Shown here in pieces: positions 18,449-26,784 of a stretch of DNA of 60,126 bases (position 1 is its first letter; the number at the start of each line of letters is the position of its first letter). Origin of the DNA: Verrucomicrobiaceae bacterium (lineage in GTDB: Bacteria > Verrucomicrobiota > Verrucomicrobiia > Verrucomicrobiales > Verrucomicrobiaceae); the NCBI GenBank assembly GCA_016795485.1, contig JAEUHM010000056.1, positions 1 through 60,126 on the forward strand, read 5' to 3'. The notes below the pieces were generated by a model. That model made no database searches. It had not been told where the DNA came from and was given only the letters and a program-made list of their open reading frames with translations. Made by a program: the position numbers and the translations under genes.

Positions 18449-21400
18449 TCACGTCGGCGTTAGCAATGCAGGCAGCAGCACCAACTCCGTCACGTTGCGG
18501 TCGATCAGCAAATACACCGCTACTTTTCCGTTAAAGCTCTGGCAGCGGCCTAGCCCGCGGTTGCCTGCTCCGGTGGTGTCAGGGAAGGGCTTCATGCTGA
18601 TGCTCTTGATCACCGCGCTGTCGGTTTGGCTGCTGCTGTAGCGATCTCCTTTTTGCAAACGCACTACGGGCTGCCTCAGTGCGGCTTGATCCGCAGGAGT
18701 GGGCGCGCCGAAGGTCGTGCAGCCCGTCCACAGGGCTTGATTGCTGTTAGACGGTGCATCGGACAGCGTGGTGAGCACTGCATACGTGCCGGAACCGCTC
18801 ACCACCTCCACGGCGGAGATGGTTTTCACCTTGGCATTGCCCAGACCGGCCTTCGTTTCACCCGTACGCATCAAAACGAGCTGTGATCCATCCTCCTGCC
18901 GCAGCAGTAGCACCATGTTGTTGTTATCGTTCACTCCAGGGCCGCTGATCTTGCCCAGGATCATGACTTGATCCTGATCCGCAGGCCAGAAGCGCTGGAT
19001 GCTGCTCAACACCACACCCCCAGGCAGTCCGGTGATCTGATCCCCTTTGCGGATGATCCGCTGATCCCCTGGCACATCACTGTGCGGCAGCATCCACAGA
19101 CCTTCGTTGCGGGCGCTGTCGCCATTCTTCAGCATCGCTTTAAACAGAGTGTTCTCGCTGAGCCCACCCACTTGCTGGCTCACTCCTGTGAAGCTGGAAT
19201 ACTTCACTGTGGCAACATCAGGATCACCTGTGATGTCCGGTGGCGCGTCACCCACCAGCGCCACACGCACGGCATTGTCGCCATTAGAGTCCATGCGGAA
19301 GAGCGCCTCAGCACTCGTGCCAGCGGTAGGTTTGAAAGTCGCAGAGAAGTGCATGACCTCATAGCCCACGGCCCCCTTCGTGTTGAACTGCCCCATCGTC
19401 CCACCACCGCCAAAGGCAGGCGTGCCCTCTCGTGCGCTGTCGTTTATGACGACTCCACCGTGATTGAGCGGCAGGATGCCGCTGTCGTTGCCACTGTTCA
19501 CCGCAGGCGTGCCGCCAGAGGCCAGCGTGTAGTTTAGGGAGATGAGATCCGCCTCATCAGCCTGTAGTAGTTCTTTGAATGAGGAGAGCTTGGCCGCATT
19601 CAGCACCGGCATGGGCACCCCTGTGCGGAAGATGCTTTCAACATAGACACCGCTGTCGAACATCAGCATCCGGTTGTTGCTACTCGTGAGTCCGCCACCT
19701 TTCAGCGTGACTTGGAACAGCCCACGCCCTTGCTGATTGTTCAACGGTATGCCCAGAGCGCTAACAGTCGGTTGCACCACGTAATAACCGACAAAGACCG
19801 CATCTCCATTTTGCATGACAAGGTCGGGGTAGGTAGATTCTGGCGCGGTGGAGAACAGCGCATGGTTTTTGCCCGACTTGGCGCCTGCTCCTGTCAGCTT
19901 CTGATCAAACATCACTCCACCGTTATTGTTGACCGATGCCATCCCGATGGTGGAGAAGGCGATGTCCGTGGCACCTGGAGCAGGGTAACTTGTCTTGGAC
20001 AGTGAGGTAGGGAAATACGCACCCAGCAAATAGACCTTGTTCTCCGCTGGGTTGCCCAGCAAACATTGGCCCTTCACCGTTTGGACGCTGATCGATGCCC
20101 CAGACCCAAAGATAGAAGTCGTCCCGCCGAAAATGGAGTTGGATGCATCTGGCACGCCCACTGTATGGCCGTCTCTTCGGCAGAGCGTCAGCGCTCCATT
20201 TGGTTGATACAGTGTACTCGCTACGAAGTAGTCACCGCTATCCAAGAAATACGCAGAGCCGCTGCCCTGCTTGTCTCCAGCGGCCGCACCTACCAGGGAG
20301 TTGCTGGCAGAGACCACACCCTTTACGCCCGTCTTGCTGCTGCCCCAGGTCACAGCTCCTCTGTTGCCATTCCAGAAAGGACTCTTGACGATGTAGTTGC
20401 CGGCCGGGTCGAACGCCACAAGGTAGTTTCCCACCGCGTCTCCATTTTGACTGCCTATCAGTGAGTTAGCAGCGGAGATGGTGCCCTTCACCGCTTTACT
20501 CCCATCCACCCAGGTGACGGCACCCACACTCGTCAGCGGATCGCTATGCCAGGTAGGACTCAGCACCGCATAGTGGTCCGCATGGGTGGACACAGCTTGG
20601 ACATTCTCTCCCACCTCGTCATTCGCATTCATTCCCACTAGCGAGTTAGCGGCGGAAACAGGCCCTTTGATCCCCTTCTTCCCGTTGCCCCAGGTCACCG
20701 CGCCAGCGTCCACGACCGAGCCATTGTCCCACGATGAAGCGTTAATCACGTAGTTACCGTTGCTGAGGATGGTGGCTCTTACACCCACCTGATCATTCGC
20801 CGTTGTGCCCACCAGGGAGTTGTCTGCACTCACCGGCCCTGTCCTTCCCGTGTTCCCATCGCACCAAGTCACCGCGCCAGCATCCGCCACCGCTCCGTTG
20901 TTCCAGTAGTTACTTGTCACGATGTAGTGCGCACCGTTAGCTACCCGTTCGGTGGTGCCAAAACGACTCACCAAATCCCCCGCAGTGGTGCCGTGCAAAG
21001 AGTTGCTAGGAGACACCACACCACTGGAGGGTCCAGACACGTCACTGATCCACGTCACCGCACCCACATCCGCTATCCCGCCGAGATCCCAGAAAGGATT
21101 TCTAAACACAAAATGTCCATCACCCACCTCGAACCCTTGATAAGTGCCCACCGCGTCATTCGCACTGGAACCAATCCATGAGTTAGTTGGAGACACGCTC
21201 CCCACCGTGGCCATGAATCCATTGCACCACGTCAGCGCGCCCACATCGGCAGTGGCACCGTTGTCCCAGGACCCACTACTAACGAAGTAGTGGCCGTTGG
21301 ATAGCAGCACAAACACTGATCCTATCGCGTCCCCCGTACTGGTGCCCACCAGCGAGTTAGCCGTCGTCACTGGTCCAGTCAGCCCTGTGCTGCCGCTCAC

Positions 21401-22288
21401 CCAGGTAGCCGCTCCCGCATCCAGGGTGCCTCCGTTCCGCCACTTTGGGCTCAACACCACATAGTTCCCCTCACCCACATTGCTAGCGCCCCTGGAGCCC
21501 ACATTATCCCCTGCCGTGCTACCCACCAGCGCATTAGCCGCAGTGATGGCACCCGTAGTTGGTCCATCTCCCCGGCACACTCGCACCGCTCCTGCATCTA
21601 CTACTCCCCCATTGTCCCAGAGGTAGCTACCCACGGCACAGGCACCCCCGTCCAGGTAGCTAATCAGCTCAACTTGATCTCCCACCGTGCTGCCCACCAC
21701 CGAGTTGCTACTATTCACCACCCCCGTGGTACCATAGAACCCATTCCCCCACGTCACCGCTCCACGCGTGCCATTCCATCCCGGTGAGAGCACCAGATAG
21801 TGACCGTTCGTGAGCGCCGCCACGTAATCGGACCCCACCGAATCATTCGTGTTTCCACCCACCAGGGAGTTGCTCGACGTAACGTTAGAGAGCGCACCAA
21901 CGTCAAAACCCGTTTCCGCATGTCCAAACGTCACCGCACCCGCGTCCACCGTGCCACCATTGTCCCAGTCCGGACTGCGGACCACGAAGTTGCCCGAGTC
22001 CAAGCTAGTCAGTCCCCCAGAGCCCACCTTATCCCCGATCGTGCTGCCCTGGATACGATTGATCAGCGTCCCGTCTGGTCGGAACAAATACACCGCCCCC
22101 GCATCCGTGATGCCACCCGCACGATCGTAAAGCGGGTCTGTCACCACGAAGTTGCCATTCTTCAGCACCAGCAAATGCCTGCCAAACTCCCCACTCCCCG
22201 CCGGGCCATACAACTCCCTCACCGTAAGGCCCAAACACCCACCCGCACTGAGCAGGCAGAACACAAAGTAGAACAGACAAGTTTTCAT
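18449..22288 (-). CDS. giant secreted repeat protein (DUF5650-like repeats)
   Basis: The 1279-residue protein has a signal peptide (MKTCLFYFVFCLLSAGGCLG). Residues about 25-760 are a run of at least ten repeats of roughly 55-65 residues with the theme NGxYVVxSPxWDNG...DAGAVTW...G....V..xNSLVG...GDxVG, which resembles the repeat of unknown function DUF5650. The C-terminal 500 residues differ (FSTIGMASVNNNGGVMFDQ and similar), like tandem NxxGxxxF proteins. It is probably a surface or secreted structural or adhesive protein. The first 21-bp array lies directly upstream of its start. Internal DNA repeats make copy-number change by recombination likely. Confidence 0.82.
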   Translation of the reverse strand: MKTCLFYFVFCLLSAGGCLGLTVRELYGPAGSGEFGRHLLVLKNGNFVVTDPLYDRAGGITDAGAVYLFRPDGTLINRIQGSTIGDKVGSGGLTSLDSGNFVVRSPDWDNGGTVDAGAVTFGHAETGFDVGALSNVTSSNSLVGGNTNDSVGSDYVAALTNGHYLVLSPGWNGTRGAVTWGNGFYGTTGVVNSSNSVVGSTVGDQVELISYLDGGACAVGSYLWDNGGVVDAGAVRVCRGDGPTTGAITAANALVGSTAGDNVGSRGASNVGEGNYVVLSPKWRNGGTLDAGAATWVSGSTGLTGPVTTANSLVGTSTGDAIGSVFVLLSNGHYFVSSGSWDNGATADVGALTWCNGFMATVGSVSPTNSWIGSSANDAVGTYQGFEVGDGHFVFRNPFWDLGGIADVGAVTWISDVSGPSSGVVSPSNSLHGTTAGDLVSRFGTTERVANGAHYIVTSNYWNNGAVADAGAVTWCDGNTGRTGPVSADNSLVGTTANDQVGVRATILSNGNYVINASSWDNGSVVDAGAVTWGNGKKGIKGPVSAANSLVGMNANDEVGENVQAVSTHADHYAVLSPTWHSDPLTSVGAVTWVDGSKAVKGTISAANSLIGSQNGDAVGNYLVAFDPAGNYIVKSPFWNGNRGAVTWGSSKTGVKGVVSASNSLVGAAAGDKQGSGSAYFLDSGDYFVASTLYQPNGALTLCRRDGHTVGVPDASNSIFGGTTSIFGSGASISVQTVKGQCLLGNPAENKVYLLGAYFPTSLSKTSYPAPGATDIAFSTIGMASVNNNGGVMFDQKLTGAGAKSGKNHALFSTAPESTYPDLVMQNGDAVFVGYYVVQPTVSALGIPLNNQQGRGLFQVTLKGGGLTSSNNRMLMFDSGVYVESIFRTGVPMPVLNAAKLSSFKELLQADEADLISLNYTLASGGTPAVNSGNDSGILPLNHGGVVINDSAREGTPAFGGGGTMGQFNTKGAVGYEVMHFSATFKPTAGTSAEALFRMDSNGDNAVRVALVGDAPPDITGDPDVATVKYSSFTGVSQQVGGLSENTLFKAMLKNGDSARNEGLWMLPHSDVPGDQRIIRKGDQITGLPGGVVLSSIQRFWPADQDQVMILGKISGPGVNDNNNMVLLLRQEDGSQLVLMRTGETKAGLGNAKVKTISAVEVVSGSGTYAVLTTLSDAPSNSNQALWTGCTTFGAPTPADQAALRQPVVRLQKGDRYSSSQTDSAVIKSISMKPFPDTTGAGNRGLGRCQSFNGKVAVYLLIDRNVTELVLLPALLTPT

Positions 22289-22412
22289 GGCGCGCGATAG
22301 CTTGGGATTGAGGATCCTCCTCCCTCACTGAACCGTCAGGGAGCAGACGTTGCACCACAGACTGAAAAAAGAATGCCCCGTCCCATGCGTCATTCATCCC
22401 ATTACCAAAGGA

Positions 22413-22832
22413 TTTCGCCCCATTAGCCCGCCTTTTTGGGCAAAAGTCACTCCCTTTTCCCTCAAAAGCTCCCTTTTTCGCCATAAACCGACTCCAGTCT
22501 GACATAAACCACCAGCGGTTCACCCTAAACGGCTAGCCATTTTCACTAAACCACTGCCCTTTTTCCCTTTCCTGCTAGTGGTTTATCATAAACCGCTAGC
22601 AGTTTATGATAAATGACCAGCCTTTTACCATAAACCGGCAGCCTTTTTGCATAAAACACTAGGCGGATAGTCTTTCCCACGAGACGTTTTCCATATCCGT
22701 TGGCCGGTTTAGCATAAACGACCAGTGTTTTATGCTAAACCAATGGTCGTTTTCCATAAACCGAAGTGCCGTTATGATTTAACGCTAGCGGTTTATGTCA
22801 GACCACTGGCAGTTTATGCCAAGCGACAGTGC
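22413..22832. repeat. 21-bp tandem array 1, about 20 degenerate units with nested palindromes
   Basis: Cutting the sequence every 21 bases from 22413 to 22832 aligns about 20 units without a slip. The plus-strand theme is four Ts, then CATAAACC, then RCTAGC. Better units start at 22476, 22497, 22518, 22539, 22581, 22602, 22623, 22707, 22728, 22749 and 22791; those before 22455 and at 22665 are weak. Half-sites alternate so that palindromes are centred about every 10.5 bases: 22574-22600 (12 of 13 pairs), 22582-22613 (arms of 12 perfect bases around GCTAGC) and 22706-22741 (13-base perfect arms). The rest of 22289-22924 holds no gene. Confidence 0.85.
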
Positions 22833-22924
22833 TGAAAGGGCGTCAAACGAGCACTCTGAACTGTAAATGATACGGAAAGACACAAAAACGAGGCCGAATG
22901 CCGCGAAACGGCGTTCATTTCCTT

Positions 22925-23404
22925 TTAACTTTCAGCCGGAATCGTCACCTCAGGGCGCGGAAGCAAGCATTGATAAAGACTCCCTACCCGGCCAATCGCT
23001 GTTTGAAGCACCACGACCTGTCCCCGCTTCAGCCAAGGGCCCAGACAAGTCTTCACCACACGTCCATCGACCAAATAACCGCCCATCTTCCGCAGTTTAT
23101 CCGACAACTCACCCAGCCGAAAGCCCTCCGGCGGCATCGCCAACAGCGCCTCTTCCATGATTTCCCGTATATCAAGCTGCGGCGGCGGCACATACGGCGG
23201 TTTCGACGGCACCGGAGCGTCAACTGGGACAGGAGAAGCCTCAACCACAGCCACCGGAGCCGCAGCCACCCCAGGAACCCCGGCCAAAACCGCCCGATGC
23301 TCCAGCAAAACCGCCTTCACCCGCCGCACCGCCTCCAAATCCGCCACCAACTTAGCCTCCAACATCTCCAAAGCCTCCGGCGACAAGTCTGAAATCGAGA
23401 TCAT
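22925..23404 (-). CDS. hypothetical two-domain protein: coiled coil plus winged-helix-like domain
   Basis: Start at ATG 23404 (MISISDLSPEALEMLEAKL); the frame is open further upstream but reads like non-coding sequence. Residues about 5-45 are a predicted coiled coil, 46-85 a Pro/Ala/Val-rich linker, and about 85-150 a compact alpha/beta segment (DIREIMEEALLAMPPEGFRLGELSDKL ... GRVVKTCLGPWLKRG) with the look of a winged helix. It could be a DNA-binding protein that dimerises through its N terminus. No family is recognised. The 21-bp array begins about 90 bp past its stop and inverted repeats precede its start. Confidence 0.6.
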   Translation of the reverse strand: MISISDLSPEALEMLEAKLVADLEAVRRVKAVLLEHRAVLAGVPGVAAAPVAVVEASPVPVDAPVPSKPPYVPPPQLDIREIMEEALLAMPPEGFRLGELSDKLRKMGGYLVDGRVVKTCLGPWLKRGQVVVLQTAIGRVGSLYQCLLPRPEVTIPAES

Positions 23405-23407
23405 AAA

Positions 23408-23436
23408 GGGAAAAGTGCTTTCCCTTTCCAAAAGGG
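23408..23436. promoter_or_regulatory. inverted repeats in the leader of the winged-helix candidate
   Basis: Directly before the ATG at 23404 lies GGGAAA (23408-23413) and TTTCCC (23419-23424) with a 5-base loop, overlapping a second inverted repeat CCCTT/AAGGG that ends at about 23436. Position and symmetry suit an operator or a translational hairpin in the 5' leader. No promoter elements can be assigned with confidence. Confidence 0.35.
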
Positions 23437-23535
23437 CAAACGAAATAATGGAAAGGGGGTAGGGGCTAGAACTCACTCACCTCCCACGACCACCAAGCTT
23501 GACACGACCCCTGCGTTCCAGGTTACCATCACCGA

Positions 23536-24492
23536 ATGAACGCTCCGAGTGCCCTTGTGTTGATGGCTGTGCTTGCAGGCAAGTTTGTGGTCGATGTCCC
23601 CGATGCTGAACCCATCGCGGTGGTCAATGACCTGACGGAACCCTTTCTCCTCTCCCATGAACTAAATGTGAACTCCTTCCTCGGTGCGCCTGGGTTTGGT
23701 CTTAGCAGAACCCTTCCGACCACGATCCCGAACCTGCATGGATCGTTAGAACGTTCGGCCTTGGGTTTTTGGAGTGACGGTACTGAGAGCGACTACTCGG
23801 TGGTGACCTATGATCTCGTAGGTATCGCCGTTTCTCCCGCTCCGAGGGTCTATGCTCTCCAAGAGCAGACGACCCGTCAATATTACGCAAAGGCAACCGA
23901 GACCCAGAAAGCGTCAACGCGTGAAACGCAAATAGTCGCAGTCCTGCCCAAGGACAGCGGAGAGTTCATCACGCGCGGGGGCCAAAAGGTCCCAACCCGA
24001 TCTCTTGATGAGTTTGAGCGCTCTGCTCTGAAGCAGCTCCAAAGTGGCCACGCGCTCTGCTACCGAAGGACTGGCAATGTCGTCCGAGGACTCGGTGCCA
24101 TACGGGCCATGCAGTCGTGCCTGCGTTGTCATGAGGATGCAAAAGAAGGCGATCTAATGGGCGCATTCACCTATCATGTGAGTGTGTACCCAACCAAAAG
24201 GAGCGAGCAGAGCAAAAAGTTGCGCTCGGCCGTTGCTCGTGGCGCGTCTAACCAAGAACTATGGCACCTTTGCGGCTACAAAGGCACTCCCCGCAATGAC
24301 TCAGCCAAATGGTTACATTTGAGGCTCGCGAGCTTCGGCATCGTGCTGCCTGAAGCAGTGACGGCGACCCTTCAGGAAAGGCAGGATCTGGAGCAGAAGC
24401 ATTCCACCACCAACAAGGAAGAGCTTCACTACTGGAGAGAGAGCGACAAAAACGCCACTCGCGTACCCTGGGCGAGAAAGCTCAAAAACTAG
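23536..24492 (+). CDS. PVC-group hypothetical protein with one CxxCH motif
   Basis: The 318-residue protein carries SCLRCHEDAKEGDLMGAFTYHV at about residues 195-215, a c-heme CxxCH followed by a conserved-looking GDLMGAF. This is similar to Planctomycetes and Verrucomicrobia proteins of unknown function that I recall with the same surroundings. There is no clear signal peptide at this start (MNAPSALVLMAVLAGKFVVDV has only a weak hydrophobic run), which is odd for a c-type cytochrome, because heme attachment takes place outside the cytoplasm. Either the weak run serves as a signal, or CxxCH binds something else. The small membrane-protein gene follows after 15 bp, on the same strand. Confidence 0.65.
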   Translation: MNAPSALVLMAVLAGKFVVDVPDAEPIAVVNDLTEPFLLSHELNVNSFLGAPGFGLSRTLPTTIPNLHGSLERSALGFWSDGTESDYSVVTYDLVGIAVSPAPRVYALQEQTTRQYYAKATETQKASTRETQIVAVLPKDSGEFITRGGQKVPTRSLDEFERSALKQLQSGHALCYRRTGNVVRGLGAIRAMQSCLRCHEDAKEGDLMGAFTYHVSVYPTKRSEQSKKLRSAVARGASNQELWHLCGYKGTPRNDSAKWLHLRLASFGIVLPEAVTATLQERQDLEQKHSTTNKEELHYWRESDKNATRVPWARKLKN

Positions 24493-24507
24493 GGCGGTGA
24501 ACCACAC

Positions 24508-24972
24508 ATGAAGCGCGTTTGGAAACCATTCCGCTGGTGGTCGCTCGCCGGTCTAGGGTATGCCGTTGTGTTCAGCATTTGGGTGTGGCAGTTGAGCACA
24601 TCCAAACAAGACTTCCGGTCGATCCAGGTGGCGTATCAACTCATGGGATTGGTAGTGATGTTGACGCTGATGTATCTAATTGGGCGCGGGTTCGATTGGT
24701 TATTTAACATTCGTGTATTCGACGCTGGAAATGTTCTGGTGATCAAGCGCAGAACGGTCTCTTGCCGAGTGGCATTGGATCAAATCACCCGGGTGGAAAG
24801 ACTCTTGGGTAAAGAACAACGTGTGAAGCTGAGCCTCGCGCAACCGTGCGCGCTCGGAAGCACCATCACTTTCAAAATCAGCAACCAGCCGAGCAACGAG
24901 CAGTTCTGTGCTCTGGCCGATGACCTTCATCAACGAAGTAGATGCTGCGAGAATCAAAGAGCCCACAAGTGA
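24508..24972 (+). CDS. small membrane protein, two helices plus PH-like domain
   Basis: The 154-residue protein has two hydrophobic helices (about residues 12-29 and 43-62) and then a beta-rich soluble part (FDAGNVLVIKRRTVSCRVALDQITRVE) that looks like a bacterial PH-type domain. The role is unknown; it is 15 bp downstream of the CxxCH protein and likely co-transcribed. Its 3' end lies about 35 bp before the 288-bp repeat block. Confidence 0.65.
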   Translation: MKRVWKPFRWWSLAGLGYAVVFSIWVWQLSTSKQDFRSIQVAYQLMGLVVMLTLMYLIGRGFDWLFNIRVFDAGNVLVIKRRTVSCRVALDQITRVERLLGKEQRVKLSLAQPCALGSTITFKISNQPSNEQFCALADDLHQRSRCCENQRAHK

Positions 24973-25007
24973 GTCCTCGCTAGAACCACGGCCTGTGACT
25001 TCGTCAC

Positions 25008-25852
25008 GGTGCTCTGAAAGGGCACGAGAACGCGCGTTCCCTCTCGCGCACCCTTCAGGGCGCATCCCTCCGGCACGTCCGTAACCCAGGGCATCAGTCG
25101 CCAAGCCTCCTTCAGCCCTGGGCTAGACTCTCTGCCCCCGTTGGGGGCAACCCCAAGCCTCCGAATCTTGAGTGTCGGATAAACCAAACTCTCGGCCCCG
25201 TTGGGGGCACCTTCCCGCGACCGGCCCAACGGGTCGGCAGAGCACAGCCCAGGGCTGAGCGGAGCGATGCCCTGGGTCCACCACGGCAAACACCCGGTGC
25301 CCTGAAAGGGCACGAGAACGCGCATCCCCTCTCGCGCACCCTTCAGGGCGCATCTCTTCGACACGTCCGTAACCCAGGGCATCAGTCGCCAAGCCTCCTT
25401 CTGCCCTGGGCTAGACTCTCTGCCCCCGTTGGGGGCAATCCCAAGCCTCCGAATCTTGAGTGTCGGATAAACCAAACTCTCGGCCCCATTGGGGGCACCT
25501 TCCCGCGACCGGCCCAACGGGTCGGCAGAGCAAAGCCCAGGGCTGAGCGGAGCGATGCCCTGGGTCCACGACGGCAACCACCCGGTGCTCTGAAAGGGCA
25601 CGAGAACGCGCATTCCCTCTCGCGCACCCTTCAGGGCGCATCCCTTCGGCACGTCCGTAACCCAGGGCATCAGTCGCCAAGCCTCCTTCAGCCCTGGGCT
25701 AAACTCTCTGCCCCCGTTGGGGGCAACCCCAAGCCTCCGAATCTTGAGTGTCGGATAAACCAAACTCTCTGCCCCGTTGGGGGCACCTTCCCGCCACCGG
25801 CCCAACGTGGCCGGCAGACTACAGCCCAGGGCTGAGCGGAGCGATGCCCTGG
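25008..25852. repeat. three tandem copies of a 288-bp hairpin-rich unit
   Basis: The landmark CACGAG occurs at 25023, 25311 and 25599, exactly 288 bases apart, and the copies are nearly identical; the third ends near 25852 and has one extra base near 25808. Each unit has several inverted repeats: GTGCYCT/AGGGCAC around GAA, TGCCCCC/GGGGGCA, GCCCC/GGGGC, and two CCCAGGGC/GCCCTGGG stems with loops of 22 and 13 bases. A minus-strand frame is open for 283 codons through it because 288 is a multiple of three, but other frames are open too, so I do not call a gene. Nothing recognisable lies in 25853-25992. Confidence 0.9.
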
Positions 25853-25992
25853 CTGCGTGTTGCTACGACGTGCAGGCGTTGGATTAGCCTGCGTTCCAAT
25901 CAGCTGATTAACACAACTCAGAGTCACGACTCCGCGACAGACAAAAGGGCAGGGCATGGGCGTGGCATCGCGCACGCGCCCCGCCACGTGAG

Positions 25993-26742
25993 CTACTGAA
26001 TGGTGACAGTCAAGGGGATGGAGAGGTCTACTATTCCGCTTAAAGGTGATGGCAGTGACGGCATGGCCTCGTTGTAGTTTACCCCTTTTGATTTGTCGGG
26101 GCGGCGGACGATGGTAAGGGTAATGGTGCCGGTCTTGGGTGTCGATCCCGTGGTCCATGTCATATTACGGCCAAGGCCCGACTTTGGAATCTGGTTAGGA
26201 CCAGCACGTAAAGGAAAGATGCCCGCCGCCTCAGGGAAACCCTTTGCCATGTTCAAGAAGCCATCATCTGCACATATTGCGCTGCTGAGCAGACCATCTG
26301 GGTCAGACAGATACACGGCGAAGTTCAACTGATTGCGTGCGATGACAGCCACAAAGTCATCTGAGAAGTCAAACCCGTAGTCAGCGGACACTTCACCTGA
26401 CGAGCTGTCATAAGTGTATGTGAGATGGTTCTTCAGTGTCGCTCTGCTGATATACACGCTAAATGTTGTGTTCTTCGTGAGCGTCAGTTTGCATTGAGAC
26501 GTGTCGGGCAGCCCGGCACCAGTTCCATCGGCGTCTTTCCAGGTAGCTTGGCTGCTAGCAAATGTCGCAGCATTATACGCCGTGACTTCAGCTTCCTTGA
26601 TGTTGTGCGCAGTGCCAGGGTTAAGCGGACGCCCCTCTGGGTTGGTTGGGTCACATGACGAAAGCAGGATTGTGGCTGTCGTTAAAAGAAGCGCTAGTGA
26701 GGCGCGCTGAGTGGGCCAGGTGCAGAAAGAAAAGGTAGTCAT
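25993..26742 (-). CDS. lipoprotein of unknown function
   Basis: The 249-residue protein has a long signal with lipobox LLSSC (about residues 26-30), so it should be lipid-anchored. The mature part is rich in Thr and Ser and looks beta-sheet (LTLTKNTTFSVYISRATLKN, TWTTGSTPKTGTITLTIVRR). No family is recognised. It is the last of five same-strand genes, 42 bp after the propeller gene. Confidence 0.75.
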   Translation of the reverse strand: MTTFSFCTWPTQRASLALLLTTATILLSSCDPTNPEGRPLNPGTAHNIKEAEVTAYNAATFASSQATWKDADGTGAGLPDTSQCKLTLTKNTTFSVYISRATLKNHLTYTYDSSSGEVSADYGFDFSDDFVAVIARNQLNFAVYLSDPDGLLSSAICADDGFLNMAKGFPEAAGIFPLRAGPNQIPKSGLGRNMTWTTGSTPKTGTITLTIVRRPDKSKGVNYNEAMPSLPSPLSGIVDLSIPLTVTIQ

Positions 26743-26784
26743 AGAAAAGATAAGGTAATGATTTTGGTAGGCTGACTGCGAGGG

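Noticed and set aside
22413..22832. CRISPR array interpretation of the 21-bp repeats
   Set aside because: Units are contiguous without spacers, are degenerate, and no cas genes are nearby; the same applies to arrays 2 and 3.
22413..22832. Replication origin or iteron interpretation of array 1
   Set aside because: No replication initiator or partition gene is near, and the surrounding genes look chromosomal; cannot be excluded but is unsupported.
24954..25805. 283-codon minus-strand open frame across the 288-bp repeats
   Set aside because: Frames in other phases are open too, the repeat length is a multiple of three, and copy differences keep hairpins; treated as repeat, not gene.
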